Shown piece by piece: positions 43,739 through 53,782 of a stretch of 64,000 nt of DNA (positions within the stretch are counted from its first letter, which is position 1; every line of letters starts with the position of its first letter). This DNA is from Pseudomonadota bacterium (lineage in GTDB: Bacteria; Pseudomonadota; Gammaproteobacteria; Burkholderiales; Burkholderiaceae_C): NCBI GenBank assembly GCA_021783695.1, contig JAJXTO010000004.1, positions 1-64,000 of the forward strand, read 5' to 3'. The notes below the pieces were generated by a model. The model was not told the origin of the DNA and did not search any database. It was given only the letters and a program-made list of their open reading frames with translations. The position numbers and the translations under genes are program-made.

Positions 43739-45597
43739 GCTGGCGCTCGGGAAACGATTTTTTGGTCAGCCCACCAGCATTGCACCGCCCAACCTTCCGG
43801 CTGGTAATACTGCGGCAAGGTCTTGGGCCAGGCAAACTTGTGGGCGGCGATGGCCACACGGAAAGTGTCGCTGTACCACTGCGGCACGGAATACCAGCCG
43901 CACACCAGCACGCGATCGAGCGCGCGGCAGGCGGCCTGCAGTTGGCGCATCGTGGTAGCAGCGACAACTTTCGCGATCAGGGCGTCCACTGCGGGGTCGC
44001 GCAACCCCCACACATTGTCCGAACCCTGCACCGCTGCGGCGTGCGAGCCGAAGCGGTCGAACAGTTCATTACCCGGACTGGTGCTGCCTCCGTAGCGAAT
44101 GGTGGTCATGTCGAAGTCGAAAGTATCCATGCGCTGCTGATACAGCGCAAAGTCCACCAGCCGGTAATTGAGCGTGATGCCAAGGCGTTGCAGCGCCTGC
44201 GCATAGACCGAGATGATGCGCGACATTGCCCCCTGCGTGTCCAGATAATCGATCACCAGCGCCTGCCCGCGCGCGTTGCGCAGTGCGCCATCGCGCCAGT
44301 GCCAGCCCGCCTGCTCCAGCAGCGCGCGCGCCTTGAGCAGATTGCCGCGCAGGCTGTTCGGTGGGTGGGTGCTGGGCATGCGCGGCAGTGCGCCAAATAC
44401 CGCGGGCGGCAACTGCGCACGCAGCGGCTCCAGCAACGCCAGCTCATCGGCCCCCGGCACGCCGCGCGCCTCGAATGGCGAGTTCGCAAAGTAGCCTTCG
44501 ATGCGCTTGTAGGCGCTGTAGAACAGCATGCGGTCGAGCCACTGAAAATCGAGCGCCAGCGCCAGGGCCTGCCGCACCCGCACGTCCTGAAACTGCGGGC
44601 GGCGCAGATTGACCACGAAACCCTGAAACCCCGCCGGGTTGTGGTTGGGGAGTTCCAGTTTGATCAGCGCGCCGCTGTCGAAGCCGGGGCCGCGGTACTG
44701 CCGCGCCCAGTTGCGGGCGATGAATTCCTGCAGCAAGTCGTACTCGCCCGCCTTGAAGGCCTCCAGCCGCGCGGTGCCGTCGAGATAGAGCTTGTAGGTG
44801 ATGTCGGCAAAGTTGAACTGGCCGCGCCGCGTCGGCAAGTGCCAGCCCCAGTAGTCGGCACGGCGGGCGTAGGTGATGTCGCGTTGCTGCGACTGCCGCG
44901 CGATGCGGTAGGGGCCGCTGGCGATCGGCGCATCGATCACCGCGCTGAACGCGCGCCCAGCAGCCCATTTGGGCGAGAACACCGGCAGACCGGCGAGCAG
45001 GATGGGCAGCTCGTGATTGCGTCGCTTGAAGGAAAACCGCACCTGCCGCGCATCCAGCACGTCGGCGGCCGCGACATCGGCGTAGATGCTGGCGAACTGC
45101 GGCGCCGCCTCGCTGCTGACCAGGGTGGTGAAGCTATGGACCACGTCCTGCGCAGTGACGGCGTCGCCATTGGCAAACCGCGCAAGCGTGTTGAGCCGGA
45201 ACTGCACTGACAGGCCATCCGCCCCCACGGCGATGTCTTCGGCCAGCAGGCCATACATGGTGTTGGGCTCATCCCAACTCGGCGTCATCAGGCTCTCGAA
45301 CACCAGGGTGTTCAGCCCCGGCGCGGCGTTGCCCTTGAGGGTGAAGGGGTTGAGCTTGTCGAAGCTGCCCCCCACTGTGGGCGGCGTCAGCATCAGGCTG
45401 CCCCCTATGGGCGCCTGCGGGTTGACGTAGTCGAAATGGGTGAAACCGGGCGGGTATTTCGGCTGGTCGTACAGCGCGTAGGCGGCCTGCCCGGACGAAG
45501 CCGCCCATGCCGCCGGAAACGGCAATAGTCCCAGCGGCAGGCTTTGCAGCAGACGGCGGCGGGCGGGTGACAGCGGACGGGACAGGGCATGGGCCAT
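43735..45597 (-). CDS. yejA: Periplasmic peptide-binding protein YejA
   Basis: The 620-residue SBP_bac_5 protein begins with a twin-arginine-like signal ([20 protein letters not shown]). It is followed by [20 protein letters not shown], which is the YejA hallmark (pattern YPxGFxxFDYVNPxAPKGG). The ligand-binding fold runs to the end, including [20 protein letters not shown]. It captures peptides in the periplasm for YejBEF; in enteric bacteria the system takes up microcin C and defensin-like peptides. ATG 45597 is used; 45612 is an alternative. A much longer upstream reading frame runs through fabI antisense and is discarded. fabI is divergent with 75 bp between starts. Confidence 0.92.
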   Translation of the reverse strand: MAHALSRPLSPARRRLLQSLPLGLLPFPAAWAASSGQAAYALYDQPKYPPGFTHFDYVNPQAPIGGSLMLTPPTVGGSFDKLNPFTLKGNAAPGLNTLVFESLMTPSWDEPNTMYGLLAEDIAVGADGLSVQFRLNTLARFANGDAVTAQDVVHSFTTLVSSEAAPQFASIYADVAAADVLDARQVRFSFKRRNHELPILLAGLPVFSPKWAAGRAFSAVIDAPIASGPYRIARQSQQRDITYARRADYWGWHLPTRRGQFNFADITYKLYLDGTARLEAFKAGEYDLLQEFIARNWARQYRGPGFDSGALIKLELPNHNPAGFQGFVVNLRRPQFQDVRVRQALALALDFQWLDRMLFYSAYKRIEGYFANSPFEARGVPGADELALLEPLRAQLPPAVFGALPRMPSTHPPNSLRGNLLKARALLEQAGWHWRDGALRNARGQALVIDYLDTQGAMSRIISVYAQALQRLGITLNYRLVDFALYQQRMDTFDFDMTTIRYGGSTSPGNELFDRFGSHAAAVQGSDNVWGLRDPAVDALIAKVVAATTMRQLQAACRALDRVLVCGWYSVPQWYSDTFRVAIAAHKFAWPKTLPQYYQPEGWAVQCWWADQKIVSRAPA

Positions 45598-45672
45598 GCG
45601 AGAATTCTGCATGACTTGCCGCGTCCTCGTGGCAAACCCTGCAAGACTGCATTCCAACCGAAAGCGCCCATC

Positions 45673-46482
45673 ATGGCATTCCTCCAAGGCAAACGCATTC
45701 TCATCACCGGCCTGCTGTCCAACCGATCCATCGCCTACGGCATCGCCCAGGCCTGCCACCGCGAAGGCGCCGAGCTGGCATTCACCTATGTGGGCGAACG
45801 CTTCAAGCAGCGCATCACCGACTTCGCTGCCGAGTTCGGCAGCACATTGGTGTTCGACTGCGATGTGAGCAGCGACGAACAGATCGACGCCACCTTCCGC
45901 GACCTGGCCACGCACTGGCCGCAGCTCGATGGCCTGGTGCACTCCATCGGATTCGCGCCGCGCGAGGCGATTGCCGGGGACTTCATCGACGGCCTGTCGC
46001 GCGAGGGCTTCCGCATCGCGCACGACATCTCGGCCTACTCCTTCCCCGCGCTGGCCAAGGCGGCGCTGCCGCTGCTGAGCAAATCGGTCGCGGCTGGCAA
46101 TATGCCGTCGCTGATCACCATGACCTATCTCGGTGCCGAGCGCGTGGTGCCCAACTACAACACCATGGGCGTGGCCAAGGCTGCGCTCGAAGCCAGCGTG
46201 CGCTTCATGGCCGAATCGCTGGGCCCGCGCGGCATGCGCGTCAATGGCGTGAGCGCCGGGCCGATCAAGACCCTGGCCGCGTCGGGCATTGCCGACTTCG
46301 GCAAGATGCTCAAGTTCAACGAAGCCAACGCCCCGCTGCGCCGCAATGTGGACACCGAGCAGGTCGGCAATGCCTCGGCCTTTCTGCTGTCCGATCTGGC
46401 CGCGGGCATCACCGCCGAAATCCTGCATGTGGATGCCGGCATGCATGCGGTGGTGGGCGGCATGGCGGCACTGGGCGAATAA
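45673..46482 (+). CDS. fabI: Enoyl-[acyl-carrier-protein] reductase FabI
   Basis: The 269-residue short-chain dehydrogenase-type enzyme makes the last reduction in fatty acid elongation with NADH. It shows [20 protein letters not shown] (atypical GxxxxxSxA nucleotide motif of FabI), VHSIGFAP, and the catalytic Tyr-x6-Lys in [18 protein letters not shown]. It is the usual target of triclosan and isoniazid-like inhibitors. ATG 45673 has a weak ribosome site. Its divergence from yejA suggests a shared promoter region. Confidence 0.95.
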   Translation: MAFLQGKRILITGLLSNRSIAYGIAQACHREGAELAFTYVGERFKQRITDFAAEFGSTLVFDCDVSSDEQIDATFRDLATHWPQLDGLVHSIGFAPREAIAGDFIDGLSREGFRIAHDISAYSFPALAKAALPLLSKSVAAGNMPSLITMTYLGAERVVPNYNTMGVAKAALEASVRFMAESLGPRGMRVNGVSAGPIKTLAASGIADFGKMLKFNEANAPLRRNVDTEQVGNASAFLLSDLAAGITAEILHVDAGMHAVVGGMAALGE

Positions 46483-46551
46483 GGGCTGCGCAAGCTGCGG
46501 GCGCCTGGGCGCCACATCAGGCCACGGCGTTGCGCGGCAGGGAGATGGATC

Positions 46552-47403
46552 GTGCGGATGAGACTGAAACCCTTGCGCCGCTGCGCCATCGCCATGACCG
46601 CGCTGCTGCTGGCCGCCTGCAGCCAGCAGCACGACGCCGCATCCATCGCGGCCACCACCGGGGTTCCAGACTTTGTGGCCGGGGCGACCGCCTACACCCC
46701 GGCGAAGCCCGCAGCGCAGGGCGCCTCGCCAGCAGTCATGCGGCACGTCTCGGTTGCCGCGCACGCCTTTGCGGCCAACTCGGCAGAAACCGATCTGCCG
46801 GTGTTGACAACCCCGCCGCTCACCGCGCCGCAAGGCGCTCTGGTGCTGGTGCAGACGCTCACCCAGAGCCCCGCCACGCTGCAGGCCATTCGCGACAACA
46901 AGGGCAATGTCTATCGCCGCATCGGCCCGGTGCAGACTTATTCCGATCAGCACGCGGGCACCTTCCTGTTCGTGAGCGAAAACACCAAGGGCGGCGCCGC
47001 GCAGACCTGGAGCCTGGTCAAGGCGGAAGGTCATGCAGCGGACGAAGCCAGCCTCTACGTCGTGGTGCTGAACGGCGCGCGCGGCATCGGAGCCTGGGGC
47101 TTCAGCAACACCGCGCCCTACGGCCTGCGCACTCCGCTGACTACCACTGCGGCCAAGAGTGTCGTGGTGTCGTTCTGGGGGCCCGCAGATTACAGCGGCT
47201 CGGCACGCGACCCGCTCAACCCCTATGTCGCCCCACCCGGCTGGACGCTGGGCGGACAGAACGACAACGGCTACAACCAGTGCTCGGGCGCCTATGCCTG
47301 GATCGGGGGCGGCGCCGCAGGCACCGTGCTCGATCCGCAGTGGTCATCGAAAAAGAGCGTCAAGGCCAACGGATCGATGTGGCTGGTGGAAGCCAGACCC
47401 TAG
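46552..47403 (+). CDS. Uncharacterised lipoprotein
   Basis: The 283-residue protein has a lipoprotein signal ending LLLAACS (cysteine about 23). The mature part contains a jelly-roll-like stretch (GALVLVQTLTQSPATLQAIR, AGTFLFVSENTKGGAAQTWS, VYVVVLNGARGI-like). I do not recognise a family. GTG 46552 has GGGAG nine bases upstream; ATG 46558 is the alternative. Its stop TAG overlaps the CTAG target of the downstream IS5 insertion; the pre-insertion sequence would still read TAG, so the gene is not truncated. Confidence 0.7.
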   Translation: MRMRLKPLRRCAIAMTALLLAACSQQHDAASIAATTGVPDFVAGATAYTPAKPAAQGASPAVMRHVSVAAHAFAANSAETDLPVLTTPPLTAPQGALVLVQTLTQSPATLQAIRDNKGNVYRRIGPVQTYSDQHAGTFLFVSENTKGGAAQTWSLVKAEGHAADEASLYVVVLNGARGIGAWGFSNTAPYGLRTPLTTTAAKSVVVSFWGPADYSGSARDPLNPYVAPPGWTLGGQNDNGYNQCSGAYAWIGGGAAGTVLDPQWSSKKSVKANGSMWLVEARP

Positions 47404-48234
47404 ATAGTGTCGTCACGAGATATGCAGCCAGATAGCGAGACAGCGAATTTGCACGGCGGCAACGAATGAGGCGACATTTTTCGCGTAACACGTCGCGATC
47501 CCCCTCCATCGCTTGAGATGCAGGAAAGCGTTCTAGACCAAGTGGCGCAGCTTGTAGAGCGCTTTGTCGTACGCCCTGGGTTGCTTGCGGTTCTTGCGCG
47601 GCGGAATCACGGCTTGCGTACCTTGCGCTTGGACTTTTGCCACGATGGCGTCGCTGTCGTAGCCTTTGTCAGCAAGCAAATAATCCATCTTGAACCCGTC
47701 CATCAACCGCTCAGCCTCTGCACAATCTGCTCGGGTACCTTCTGTAATAACCGCTCGGAGCGGCAGACCATGCGCATCCACGGCCAGATGGTTCTTGGTG
47801 TTGAGCCCCCTTTTGTGCGGCTCATGCCCTGATTGCCGCCACGCGCTCCCGCTGCGTGCGGGTGAACCTTGCAATGGCTGGCATCGATCATGAGCCATTC
47901 GAAATCTGGCTCCTCAATGAACTGCTCCAGCAGCGACTCCCAAATGCCCTGATCACGCCAGCGGCAAAACCGCCGATGGGTGTTCTTCCACCTGCCATAC
48001 GCGGCCGGCAGGTCTCGCCACGGGGCGCCGGTGCGAAGAATCCAGAACACGGCGTTGATGAATCGGCGGTTGTCCTGCGCAACTCCGCCCCAAACCCCGG
48101 CTCGTCCTGGTAGATGGGGCTCAAGCAAGGCCCAGTGCCTGTCGGATAGGTCGTGTCGACGAAGCGTCTCGGGCATCTCAATCGGGCGGCTGTTGCGAAC
48201 AACGCCATCAAGCCACATCTCGTGACGACATCAA
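47404..48234 (-). mobile_element. IS5-family insertion sequence, 831 bp
   Basis: The element is bounded by 14-bp perfect inverted repeats TGTCGTCACGAGAT (47408-47421) and its complement (48217-48230), which extend imperfectly to 47404 and 48234. CTAG flanks both sides (47400-47403 and 48235-48238), a YTAR-type target duplication as expected for IS5-like elements. The transposase is read from the minus strand through a -1 frameshift. Both ends and the gene look intact, so it may still be mobile. Confidence 0.85.
47533..48176 (-). CDS. IS5-family transposase with programmed -1 frameshift (OrfA/OrfB)
   Basis: OrfA from ATG 48176 (MPETLRRHDLSDRHWALLEP) carries the N-terminal DDE region, with DPDFEWLMIDASHCKVH-like sequence providing the first aspartate (EWLMIDASHCKVHPHAAG). 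OrfB continues with GLNTKNHLAVDAHGLPLRAV and LLADKGYDSDAI (second Asp) up to TAA near 47533. The frames meet at the A4G5 run 47806-47814, where codons AAA-GGG can slip back one base. This arrangement is known from the IS427/IS1031 groups of IS5. An ATG at 48218 is inside the terminal repeat and is rejected. Confidence 0.85.
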
Positions 48235-49080
48235 CTAGAACGGTTCGTCTGCGGATTCAGGTTCCGCCGCCGCGGATGAGTTGGCCTTGGCCGCTTTGCG
48301 TTCACTTTCCCTGGCTTTGATACGCGTCTTGGCCGCCAAGGTGCTGTGCCTGAAGCGGTAGGACTCGTTGCCCGTTTCCACGATGTGGCAGTGATGCGTG
48401 AGCCGATCCAGCAGCGCCGTGGTCATCTTGGCGTCCCCAAACACGGCCGACCTCCACCACCGAGGCGCCACGCAGGCTGCCATAGCGGCCCGTGTTGGCC
48501 ATCGGTGCGTCGCTCAAGTGCAAGCTGCTGGCCACCGATTCTGGCGCGGGTGCGGCGTTCAGTCGGCCCAATACATTCAGGACATGCACGCAGCTGAGTA
48601 CGCGACTTTCCAGCACCAATTCCACCGCCATCAGCACCGCATCCAAGCCGTGGCTGCGAACGCAGTTGAGCACTTGCGCCATGGTCTTGTTGCCGTCCTC
48701 GCGGCGCATCAAGCCTTGCCGCAAACGCTGCAAGGGCTCGGGCATGTCGGCAAATGGCGTGCCGATCCTCAAGGCTCCGGGCTTGCGCTGCACCAGCGCA
48801 ATGTAATGCTGCCAGTCATAGCAGATATGCCCTCGGTCAGACAGCCGCCGGCGACGTTGCAAAAGTCTGCGTCAAACAAATAGTGCGCGCACATGACGGC
48901 AAAACGGGCGTTGACGGTTCGGCCCTTGCCCTTGTTCACCTTGTCCACCGCCGTCTTCATGTTGTCGCCAATGCCGCGCCGAGCCACCCCACCGAGCGCC
49001 GCAAACGAGCGCGTGTGCGCATCGAACAGCATCTCGTGCCCCTGGCTTGGGTAGGCCACCAGCCAGAACGCGCGGCTGGG
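48235..49080 (-). pseudogene. IS21-family istA-istB relic
   Basis: Minus-strand pieces of an IS21 transposon remain. IstA is represented by PSQGHEMLFDAHTRSFAALG, NMKTAVDKVNKGKGRTVNAR and, in another frame, YDWQHYIALVQRKPGALR plus LQRLRQGLMRREDGNKTMAQ. IstB is reduced to its C-terminus ([20 protein letters not shown] to the stop at 48235). Most of istB and the start of istA are gone and frames are broken around 48840. The IS5 element sits exactly at the istB stop codon. It is related to the fragment at 39526. Confidence 0.8.
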
Positions 49081-49097
49081 GTGCCAGCACGTGCAGG

Positions 49098-49225
49098 CTC
49101 ATCTTCTGCATGAGCGTGCGCACATGCAGCCGACCGACGTCCAGGCCCCGGCGGCGTAGGACACGGACGATCTGGCGCGACCCCATGAACGGGTGCTCCA
49201 AGTGGATCTCGTCAATGCGGCGCAT
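49098..49225 (-). pseudogene. IS3-family orfB N-terminal relic
   Basis: About 43 codons on the minus strand, MRRIDEIHLEHPFMGSRQIV then RVLRRRGLDVGRLHVRTLMQ, match the HTH-21 segment of IS3-family OrfB (MRRIDELHLEHPFMGARMLR type). The frame then fuses into IstA sequence, showing that an IS3 copy and an IS21 copy recombined or inserted into each other. No catalytic DDE part is left. Confidence 0.75.
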
Positions 49226-49310
49226 GTGACCTGCGCCTCGCATCCACCCTGACCCCCGGAGCAGGTACAGAAATCGCGTGAATAGGCCCTAGACTGCGAA
49301 TGCACACTGC

Positions 49311-49330
49311 CGTTGATCCTGCTGTCAACG
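49311..49330. promoter_or_regulatory. Inverted repeat upstream of the exported-protein gene
   Basis: CGTTGA at 49311-49316 and TCAACG at 49325-49330 form a perfect 6-bp inverted repeat with an 8-bp spacer, 29 bp before the start of the next gene. It might be an operator or an mRNA hairpin; the FNR consensus has a shorter spacer, so FNR is not favoured. Confidence 0.3.
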
Positions 49331-49358
49331 TTCCTTCCCCACAGGCGTTCAAGCTCCC

Positions 49359-49952
49359 ATGAAACCAAACCTGATTTTTTCCTCTCTCCTCCTGAGCGCC
49401 AGCGCATTGACCTTGTCGGCGCATGCGGAAGGCCCGCCTGTCAGCATCCAGTTCAGCATCGGCACGCCCCCGCCGCCGGTCTATGTCGCGCCACAGCCGG
49501 TGTATGCGCCGCCTCCGGTGGTCGTGTCGGCACCGCCGACCATGATCTGGTTGCCGGAGTTCGGCGGTTATGTCGCTCTGGGGATTGCGCAGCCTTTGTT
49601 CTATCTGGGCGGCGCGTACTACTACAACAGCGGCGGCCGCTGGTACACCGGGCCTGGCTATGGCGGCCCGTGGTATCCCGCCGAACGCATTCCACCGGGC
49701 CTGCGCCGATTCCGCGATCGTGACTGGCAGCGGGCGCAAGACCGTGCCTACCGCTATGACCGTGACCCGCAATGGAAGCGCTTTCACGCCGAGGGCGCTC
49801 GCCCTGGATACCGTCCCGACAATCGTTATCCCGGCGGCCCTCCCGGACAGCGCCCCGATCACGGCCACGGCAACGACCGAGGCAATGGCAACGACCGCGG
49901 CAACGGCAACGGCAACGAGCGCGGCAACGGCAACGGCCGCGACAACCACTGA
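49359..49952 (+). CDS. Exported Pro/Tyr-rich protein with Gly-Asn repeats
   Basis: The 197-residue protein has a Sec signal (SSLLLSASALTLSAHAEG). Then comes a proline- and valine-rich stretch (PPPPVYVAPQPVYAPPPVVV), a central YYYNSGGRWYTGPGYGGPWY region, and a C-terminal low-complexity tail of NGNDRGNG-type repeats. The core resembles the small YXWY-motif exported proteins common in Burkholderiales. Repeats at 49870-49945 are six-base units that could vary in number. Function is unknown; it precedes the metal island and may belong to the envelope. Confidence 0.75.
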   Translation: MKPNLIFSSLLLSASALTLSAHAEGPPVSIQFSIGTPPPPVYVAPQPVYAPPPVVVSAPPTMIWLPEFGGYVALGIAQPLFYLGGAYYYNSGGRWYTGPGYGGPWYPAERIPPGLRRFRDRDWQRAQDRAYRYDRDPQWKRFHAEGARPGYRPDNRYPGGPPGQRPDHGHGNDRGNGNDRGNGNGNERGNGNGRDNH

Positions 49953-49983
49953 GCGGCGCCGTGTCTGCCCTGCGCCGCAGGGA

Positions 49984-51519
49984 TCAGCGCAGGGGCCAGT
50001 CCAGCATCATGCGGGTGCCGTGGCCGGGGCGACTCTCCACGCTGATCTCGCCGCCGTGCAGGCGCACGATATTGCGCACCAGCGCCAGACCCAGCCCGAG
50101 CCCACCTCGGCCGCGGCTGCGCGCCGCATCGGCGCGGTAGAACCGGTCGAACAGATACGGCAGGTGCTCGGCGGCGATGCCGCAGCCGGTATCAAGCACC
50201 TCGATGCGCACGCCGTTGGCCTGCGCCTGGGCGGACAGGGTCACCGTTCCGCCGCGCGGGGTATGCGCCAGCGCGTTGCCGATGAGATTGGCCAATGCAC
50301 GCTGCAGCAGCATGCGGTCGGCGTGCAGGATCAGTTGCGGCGCGGCGTGAACCGTGAGCCGCACACCGGCTTCCGCTGCCGTGGCATCGAAGAACTCGGC
50401 CAGCGCGCGCAGCTCGTGCGCCACATCCAGCGGGTCTAGACGCAGCGCGGTATCCGGGTGTTCGGTCTGCGCCAGGAACAGCAGCGCCTGGATCATCTGC
50501 GACAGCCGTGCGCATTCCTCTACCGCCGACTCCAGCGCCTCGCGGTACTGCGCCGGTTCACGCGGTCGGCCCAGCGCCACTTCCAGCCCGCCCCAGAGAT
50601 TGCTCAGTGGGGTGCGCAATTCATGCGCGATGTCAGCAGAGAACTGGGAAATGCGGCCGAATGATTCCTCCAGCCGCTGCAGGGTTGCGTTGAACGCCAG
50701 CGCCAGTGTCTGCAATTCATCGGGAAGCTGGCGGGTGTCGAGCCGCAGGTGCAGGTCTTGCGCGCCGATGTCGCGCGCGGCGTCCGCCATGTGGCGCAGC
50801 GGGCGCAGGCCGCGCCAGGCAATGACATAGCCGGCCGCCGCCGCGAAGACGATGGCGGCGAGCAGAACAACGGCGAGGCGCAGCCGGTAGTCGGACAGGA
50901 TGCGCGACTCCGCAGTGCGGTTGAGCGCCACCTCCAGGCGCATCGCCTCGGGTGCCGCGCCCGGCGTGGCGCGCGCGGTCAGCGGCAGCATGGCGGTGAG
51001 GAAATGCTGATCATGTGGCAGATGCATCTTGTGCAATCGCGGCGCGCCCTGTGCGTTGGGCAATTGAAAGTCCGCTGTGGTCAAAGCCGGATTGAAACCC
51101 GGCGTCTGCAACAACACCCTGCCGCTCGCCGTGCGCACACGCAGGAACAGATCGCGCGGCGCATCGCGCGGCAGTTTGAGATAGGCCTCCTGCTGCAGCG
51201 CGTCGCTGTGCACCGGAAGGTTTTGCAACAGGGCGGCCACGGTGTCGAGTTTGCGCAGCACCGACTCGCGGTCTTCCTGCGTCATGCGCGCGCTCAAGCC
51301 CCAATACACCCAACTGCTTGCCGCCAGCAAGATGAGCGCCAGGGTCAGCGCGAACGTCCCGGCCATGCGCGCCGCCAGCGAGCGGGGCGGCAGACCATAC
51401 TGGCGCAGACGGCGCAGGGCGAAGCCGAGCCAGCGCCTTGCGCCGCTCCCCTCTCCGGCCCTTCCCGCCTGTGTGGGAGAAGCGAAAAGCGCCATCTCAC
51501 TCTCTGCCTCACTCCGCAT
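49984..51519 (-). CDS. Heavy-metal sensor histidine kinase (CusS/CopS type)
   Basis: This 511-residue membrane kinase has TM1 near 55-75 ([20 protein letters not shown]), a periplasmic sensor domain with several histidines ([13 protein letters not shown], about 165-177) and TM2 near 205-230. HAMP follows, then HisKA with H299 in [13 protein letters not shown] and a HATPase domain ([42 protein letters not shown]). The layout is that of CusS/CopS/CzcS sensors. The start at 51519 overlaps the regulator gene by 11 bp. The histidine- and methionine-containing loop could bind metal ions; which ion is not decided by sequence. Confidence 0.88.
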   Translation of the reverse strand: MRSEAESEMALFASPTQAGRAGEGSGARRWLGFALRRLRQYGLPPRSLAARMAGTFALTLALILLAASSWVYWGLSARMTQEDRESVLRKLDTVAALLQNLPVHSDALQQEAYLKLPRDAPRDLFLRVRTASGRVLLQTPGFNPALTTADFQLPNAQGAPRLHKMHLPHDQHFLTAMLPLTARATPGAAPEAMRLEVALNRTAESRILSDYRLRLAVVLLAAIVFAAAAGYVIAWRGLRPLRHMADAARDIGAQDLHLRLDTRQLPDELQTLALAFNATLQRLEESFGRISQFSADIAHELRTPLSNLWGGLEVALGRPREPAQYREALESAVEECARLSQMIQALLFLAQTEHPDTALRLDPLDVAHELRALAEFFDATAAEAGVRLTVHAAPQLILHADRMLLQRALANLIGNALAHTPRGGTVTLSAQAQANGVRIEVLDTGCGIAAEHLPYLFDRFYRADAARSRGRGGLGLGLALVRNIVRLHGGEISVESRPGHGTRMMLDWPLR

Positions 51520-52186
51520 CACGCGCCTCCAGCACATAGCCCACACCGCGCACGGTGTGCAGCAGCGGCGCGGAGAAGGGCTCGTCGAGCTTGCCGCGCA
51601 GGCGGCGGATATGCACGTCCACCACATTGGTGTCACTGTCGAAGTTCATGTCCCACACCTGCTCGGCAATCAGGGTGCGCGACAGCACTTCGCCGGCGCG
51701 CCGCGCCAGTAGCGCCAGCAGGGCGAATTCCTTGGGCGTGAGCGCCAGCCGCTGGCCACCGCGTTCGGCGCGCTGGCGCGGCAGGTCGATGCGCAGGTCG
51801 GCCACTTCCACCACCTCGGGCAGCCGGGCCGGGCCGCGGCGCAGCACGCTGCGCACCCGCGCCAGCAGCTCCGAGAAGGCGAAGGGCTTGACCAGGTAAT
51901 CGTCGGCCCCCAGCTCCAGCCCGCGCACCCGGTCGGCCACGCCGTCGCGCGCGGTCAGCATGAGCACCGGCGTGGTCTGGCGCGCGCGCAGATCGCGCAG
52001 CACGCTCCAGCCATCGCGCCCGGGCAGCATGGCGTCCAGAATGATGAGGTCATAGGGATGGGTCAGCGCCAGATGCAGGCCGTCGATGCCGTCGGCCGCG
52101 ACGTCTGCCACAAAACCGTTCTCCCCCAGGCCGCGCTTGAGGTAGGCGGCGGTCTTGGCTTCGTCTTCGACGATCAGAATGCGCAT
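51509..52186 (-). CDS. OmpR-type metal response regulator (CusR/CopR type)
   Basis: The 225-residue regulator has a receiver domain with D51 ([13 protein letters not shown]) and K near 100 ([13 protein letters not shown]). A winged-helix DNA-binding domain follows ([56 protein letters not shown]). It is co-transcribed with the sensor kinase and divergent from the efflux operon, which it probably activates. ATG 52186 is chosen; the frame begins at a TTG six bases upstream. Family members respond to Cu, Ag, Zn or Cd. Confidence 0.9.
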   Translation of the reverse strand: MRILIVEDEAKTAAYLKRGLGENGFVADVAADGIDGLHLALTHPYDLIILDAMLPGRDGWSVLRDLRARQTTPVLMLTARDGVADRVRGLELGADDYLVKPFAFSELLARVRSVLRRGPARLPEVVEVADLRIDLPRQRAERGGQRLALTPKEFALLALLARRAGEVLSRTLIAEQVWDMNFDSDTNVVDVHIRRLRGKLDEPFSAPLLHTVRGVGYVLEARDAE

Positions 52187-52235
52187 GCGCAATTATCGAT
52201 CCGAGCGCGGCGGCTTGAAGTATCCGTCTGCAACA

Positions 52236-52249
52236 TGACGGAATCGTCA
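52236..52249. promoter_or_regulatory. Candidate metal-regulator operator
   Basis: TGACGGAATCGTCA is a perfect inverted repeat (5-bp arms, 4-bp spacer) in the 94-bp gap between the regulator start and the outer-membrane factor gene. CusR/CopR-type boxes are imperfect palindromes with TGACA/TGACG cores, so this is a good candidate site for control of both divergent units. A related TGTGACGATTCG occurs at 60323 between the oxidase and PepSY genes. Confidence 0.5.
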
Positions 52250-52280
52250 CGCAGGCTTCATGTGCGCGCCTGACTCCGCG

Positions 52281-53777
52281 ATGCAACATGAGCGCATGCA
52301 AACCCCTCACCGCCGTCATGCCGCCCGCAAGCCACTGCTCGCTGCACTGCTCGCCGCCCTGCTGGGCGGCTGCGCCAGCGCGCCACCGGCCCAGCGCGGC
52401 GTCACGTTGCAGAGCAGCGCGCTGGCGCTGGAGCAGAGCAGCCTGCGCGATCCCGGCTTGCAGCACTTCATCGCCGTGCAGACTGGCGCGCCGCAGGCCG
52501 CCGGGCAGCCCTGGACGCTGCAGCGCCTGAGTCTGGCGGCGCTGTATTTCCATCCCGATCTGCAGGTGAGCCGCGCCAGTGAGCAACTGGCCGAAGCCGA
52601 TTTGCAGATCGCCCGGCAGCGTCCCAATCCCAGCCTGCAGCTCGGCCTCAAATACGGCGGCGCTGCGGCACTGATGGCGCCCAGTCCGTGGACTGTGGGC
52701 GCCGCCATCGGCCTGCTGCTGCAATCGCACGCCCAGCGCGCGGCGCAGACGGCGCATGCCCAGGCCGGAGTCCGCGCCGCGCGGCGATTGCTGCATGCTG
52801 TGCGCTGCCAGGTGCGCGCCAGAGTGCAACAGGCGGGGATCGCGCTCTGGGCCGCACAGCAACAACTGCTCCTGCAACAGCAGGTGCTCGACGCTGCCCT
52901 CGCGCTGCAGAGCCGCGCCGCCGCGCGGGCGCGGGCCGGCATGGACTCACCGCTGGCCGCCGCGCTGGCGCAGCAGTCCGCACAGGACGCAGCGTTGCAA
53001 AAAAGCCGTGATCTCGGCGCGGAGCGCGCCGCACAGATTGCTCTGGCCACGGCCATCGGCGTGCCCGATGCCGCCTTGCAGGGCGTGCGCATCGATTTCT
53101 CCGATTTGGATGCCGCCCCGCCAGACCCTGACGCCGCCGACCTGGCGCGCTTGCGCCGCAAGGCACTGCTGGAGCGCGACGACGTCCGCGCAGCCTGGCA
53201 GCGCGTGCAGGCGGCGCAGGCGGCGCTGCAATTGGCGCAGACCTTGCGCGATGGCGGTGCGCCGTCCATCGCCCCAGGCGCCGAACGCGATCAGGGGGTC
53301 AACCGGCTGGTCCTCGGCGTGCGCGTGCCGCTGCCCCTGTTCAACCAGCACCAGGGCCAGATCGCTGCTGCACGCGCCCGGCTGGCGCAGCGCGAAGCCA
53401 TGCTCAAGCAGACGCAGGCACAGGCGCTCGCCCGCATCGAACAGGCCGAGACCGCCCTGAGCGCGGCGCAGGCGCAGGCCCGCCAGAGCGCGCAGTTGAT
53501 CGCCGTGAACAGCGCCCTGCTGGCCGCCGACAGTGCCGCGCAGGCCAAGGGGCTGATCGGCCCGGCGCAGCCGCTGCGGGCGCAACTGCGGCTGCTGTCG
53601 ACGGAACGCGCCGCCTTGCAGGCGCGCGCCGCGCAATGGCATGCCTACGCGGCCCTGCAGTCCGCACTGCAGCAGCAGATTCCGCCGACAAAAGCACAGC
53701 GTCCCGACACCTCCCCAGTTCCTGCGGCCTTGTCGGCGCCCACCCATCTGTCCCGCGTCATCTGGCGCACGGAGTAA
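52281..53777 (+). CDS. Outer-membrane efflux factor (TolC/CusC/CzcC family lipoprotein)
   Basis: From ATG 52281 the protein has about 498 residues. It starts with a lipoprotein signal (LLAALLAALLGGCASAP) and carries two long coiled OEP domains rich in Ala, Gln and Arg (QVSRASEQLAEADLQIARQ, NRLVLGVRVPLPLFNQHQGQ). It would form the trimeric outer-membrane channel of an RND complex. Several in-frame ATGs compete at 52281 and 52296; the listed start keeps the whole charged n-region. It is followed five bases later by the adaptor gene. Confidence 0.85.
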   Translation: MQHERMQTPHRRHAARKPLLAALLAALLGGCASAPPAQRGVTLQSSALALEQSSLRDPGLQHFIAVQTGAPQAAGQPWTLQRLSLAALYFHPDLQVSRASEQLAEADLQIARQRPNPSLQLGLKYGGAAALMAPSPWTVGAAIGLLLQSHAQRAAQTAHAQAGVRAARRLLHAVRCQVRARVQQAGIALWAAQQQLLLQQQVLDAALALQSRAAARARAGMDSPLAAALAQQSAQDAALQKSRDLGAERAAQIALATAIGVPDAALQGVRIDFSDLDAAPPDPDAADLARLRRKALLERDDVRAAWQRVQAAQAALQLAQTLRDGGAPSIAPGAERDQGVNRLVLGVRVPLPLFNQHQGQIAAARARLAQREAMLKQTQAQALARIEQAETALSAAQAQARQSAQLIAVNSALLAADSAAQAKGLIGPAQPLRAQLRLLSTERAALQARAAQWHAYAALQSALQQQIPPTKAQRPDTSPVPAALSAPTHLSRVIWRTE

Positions 53778-53782
53778 ACCAA

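Noticed and set aside
43735-47034. YejA extended to 1099 residues
   Set aside because: The extension runs antisense through fabI; the signal peptide marks the real start near 45597.
49311-49330. FNR box
   Set aside because: The spacer between TTGA and TCAA is 8 bp instead of the 6 expected.
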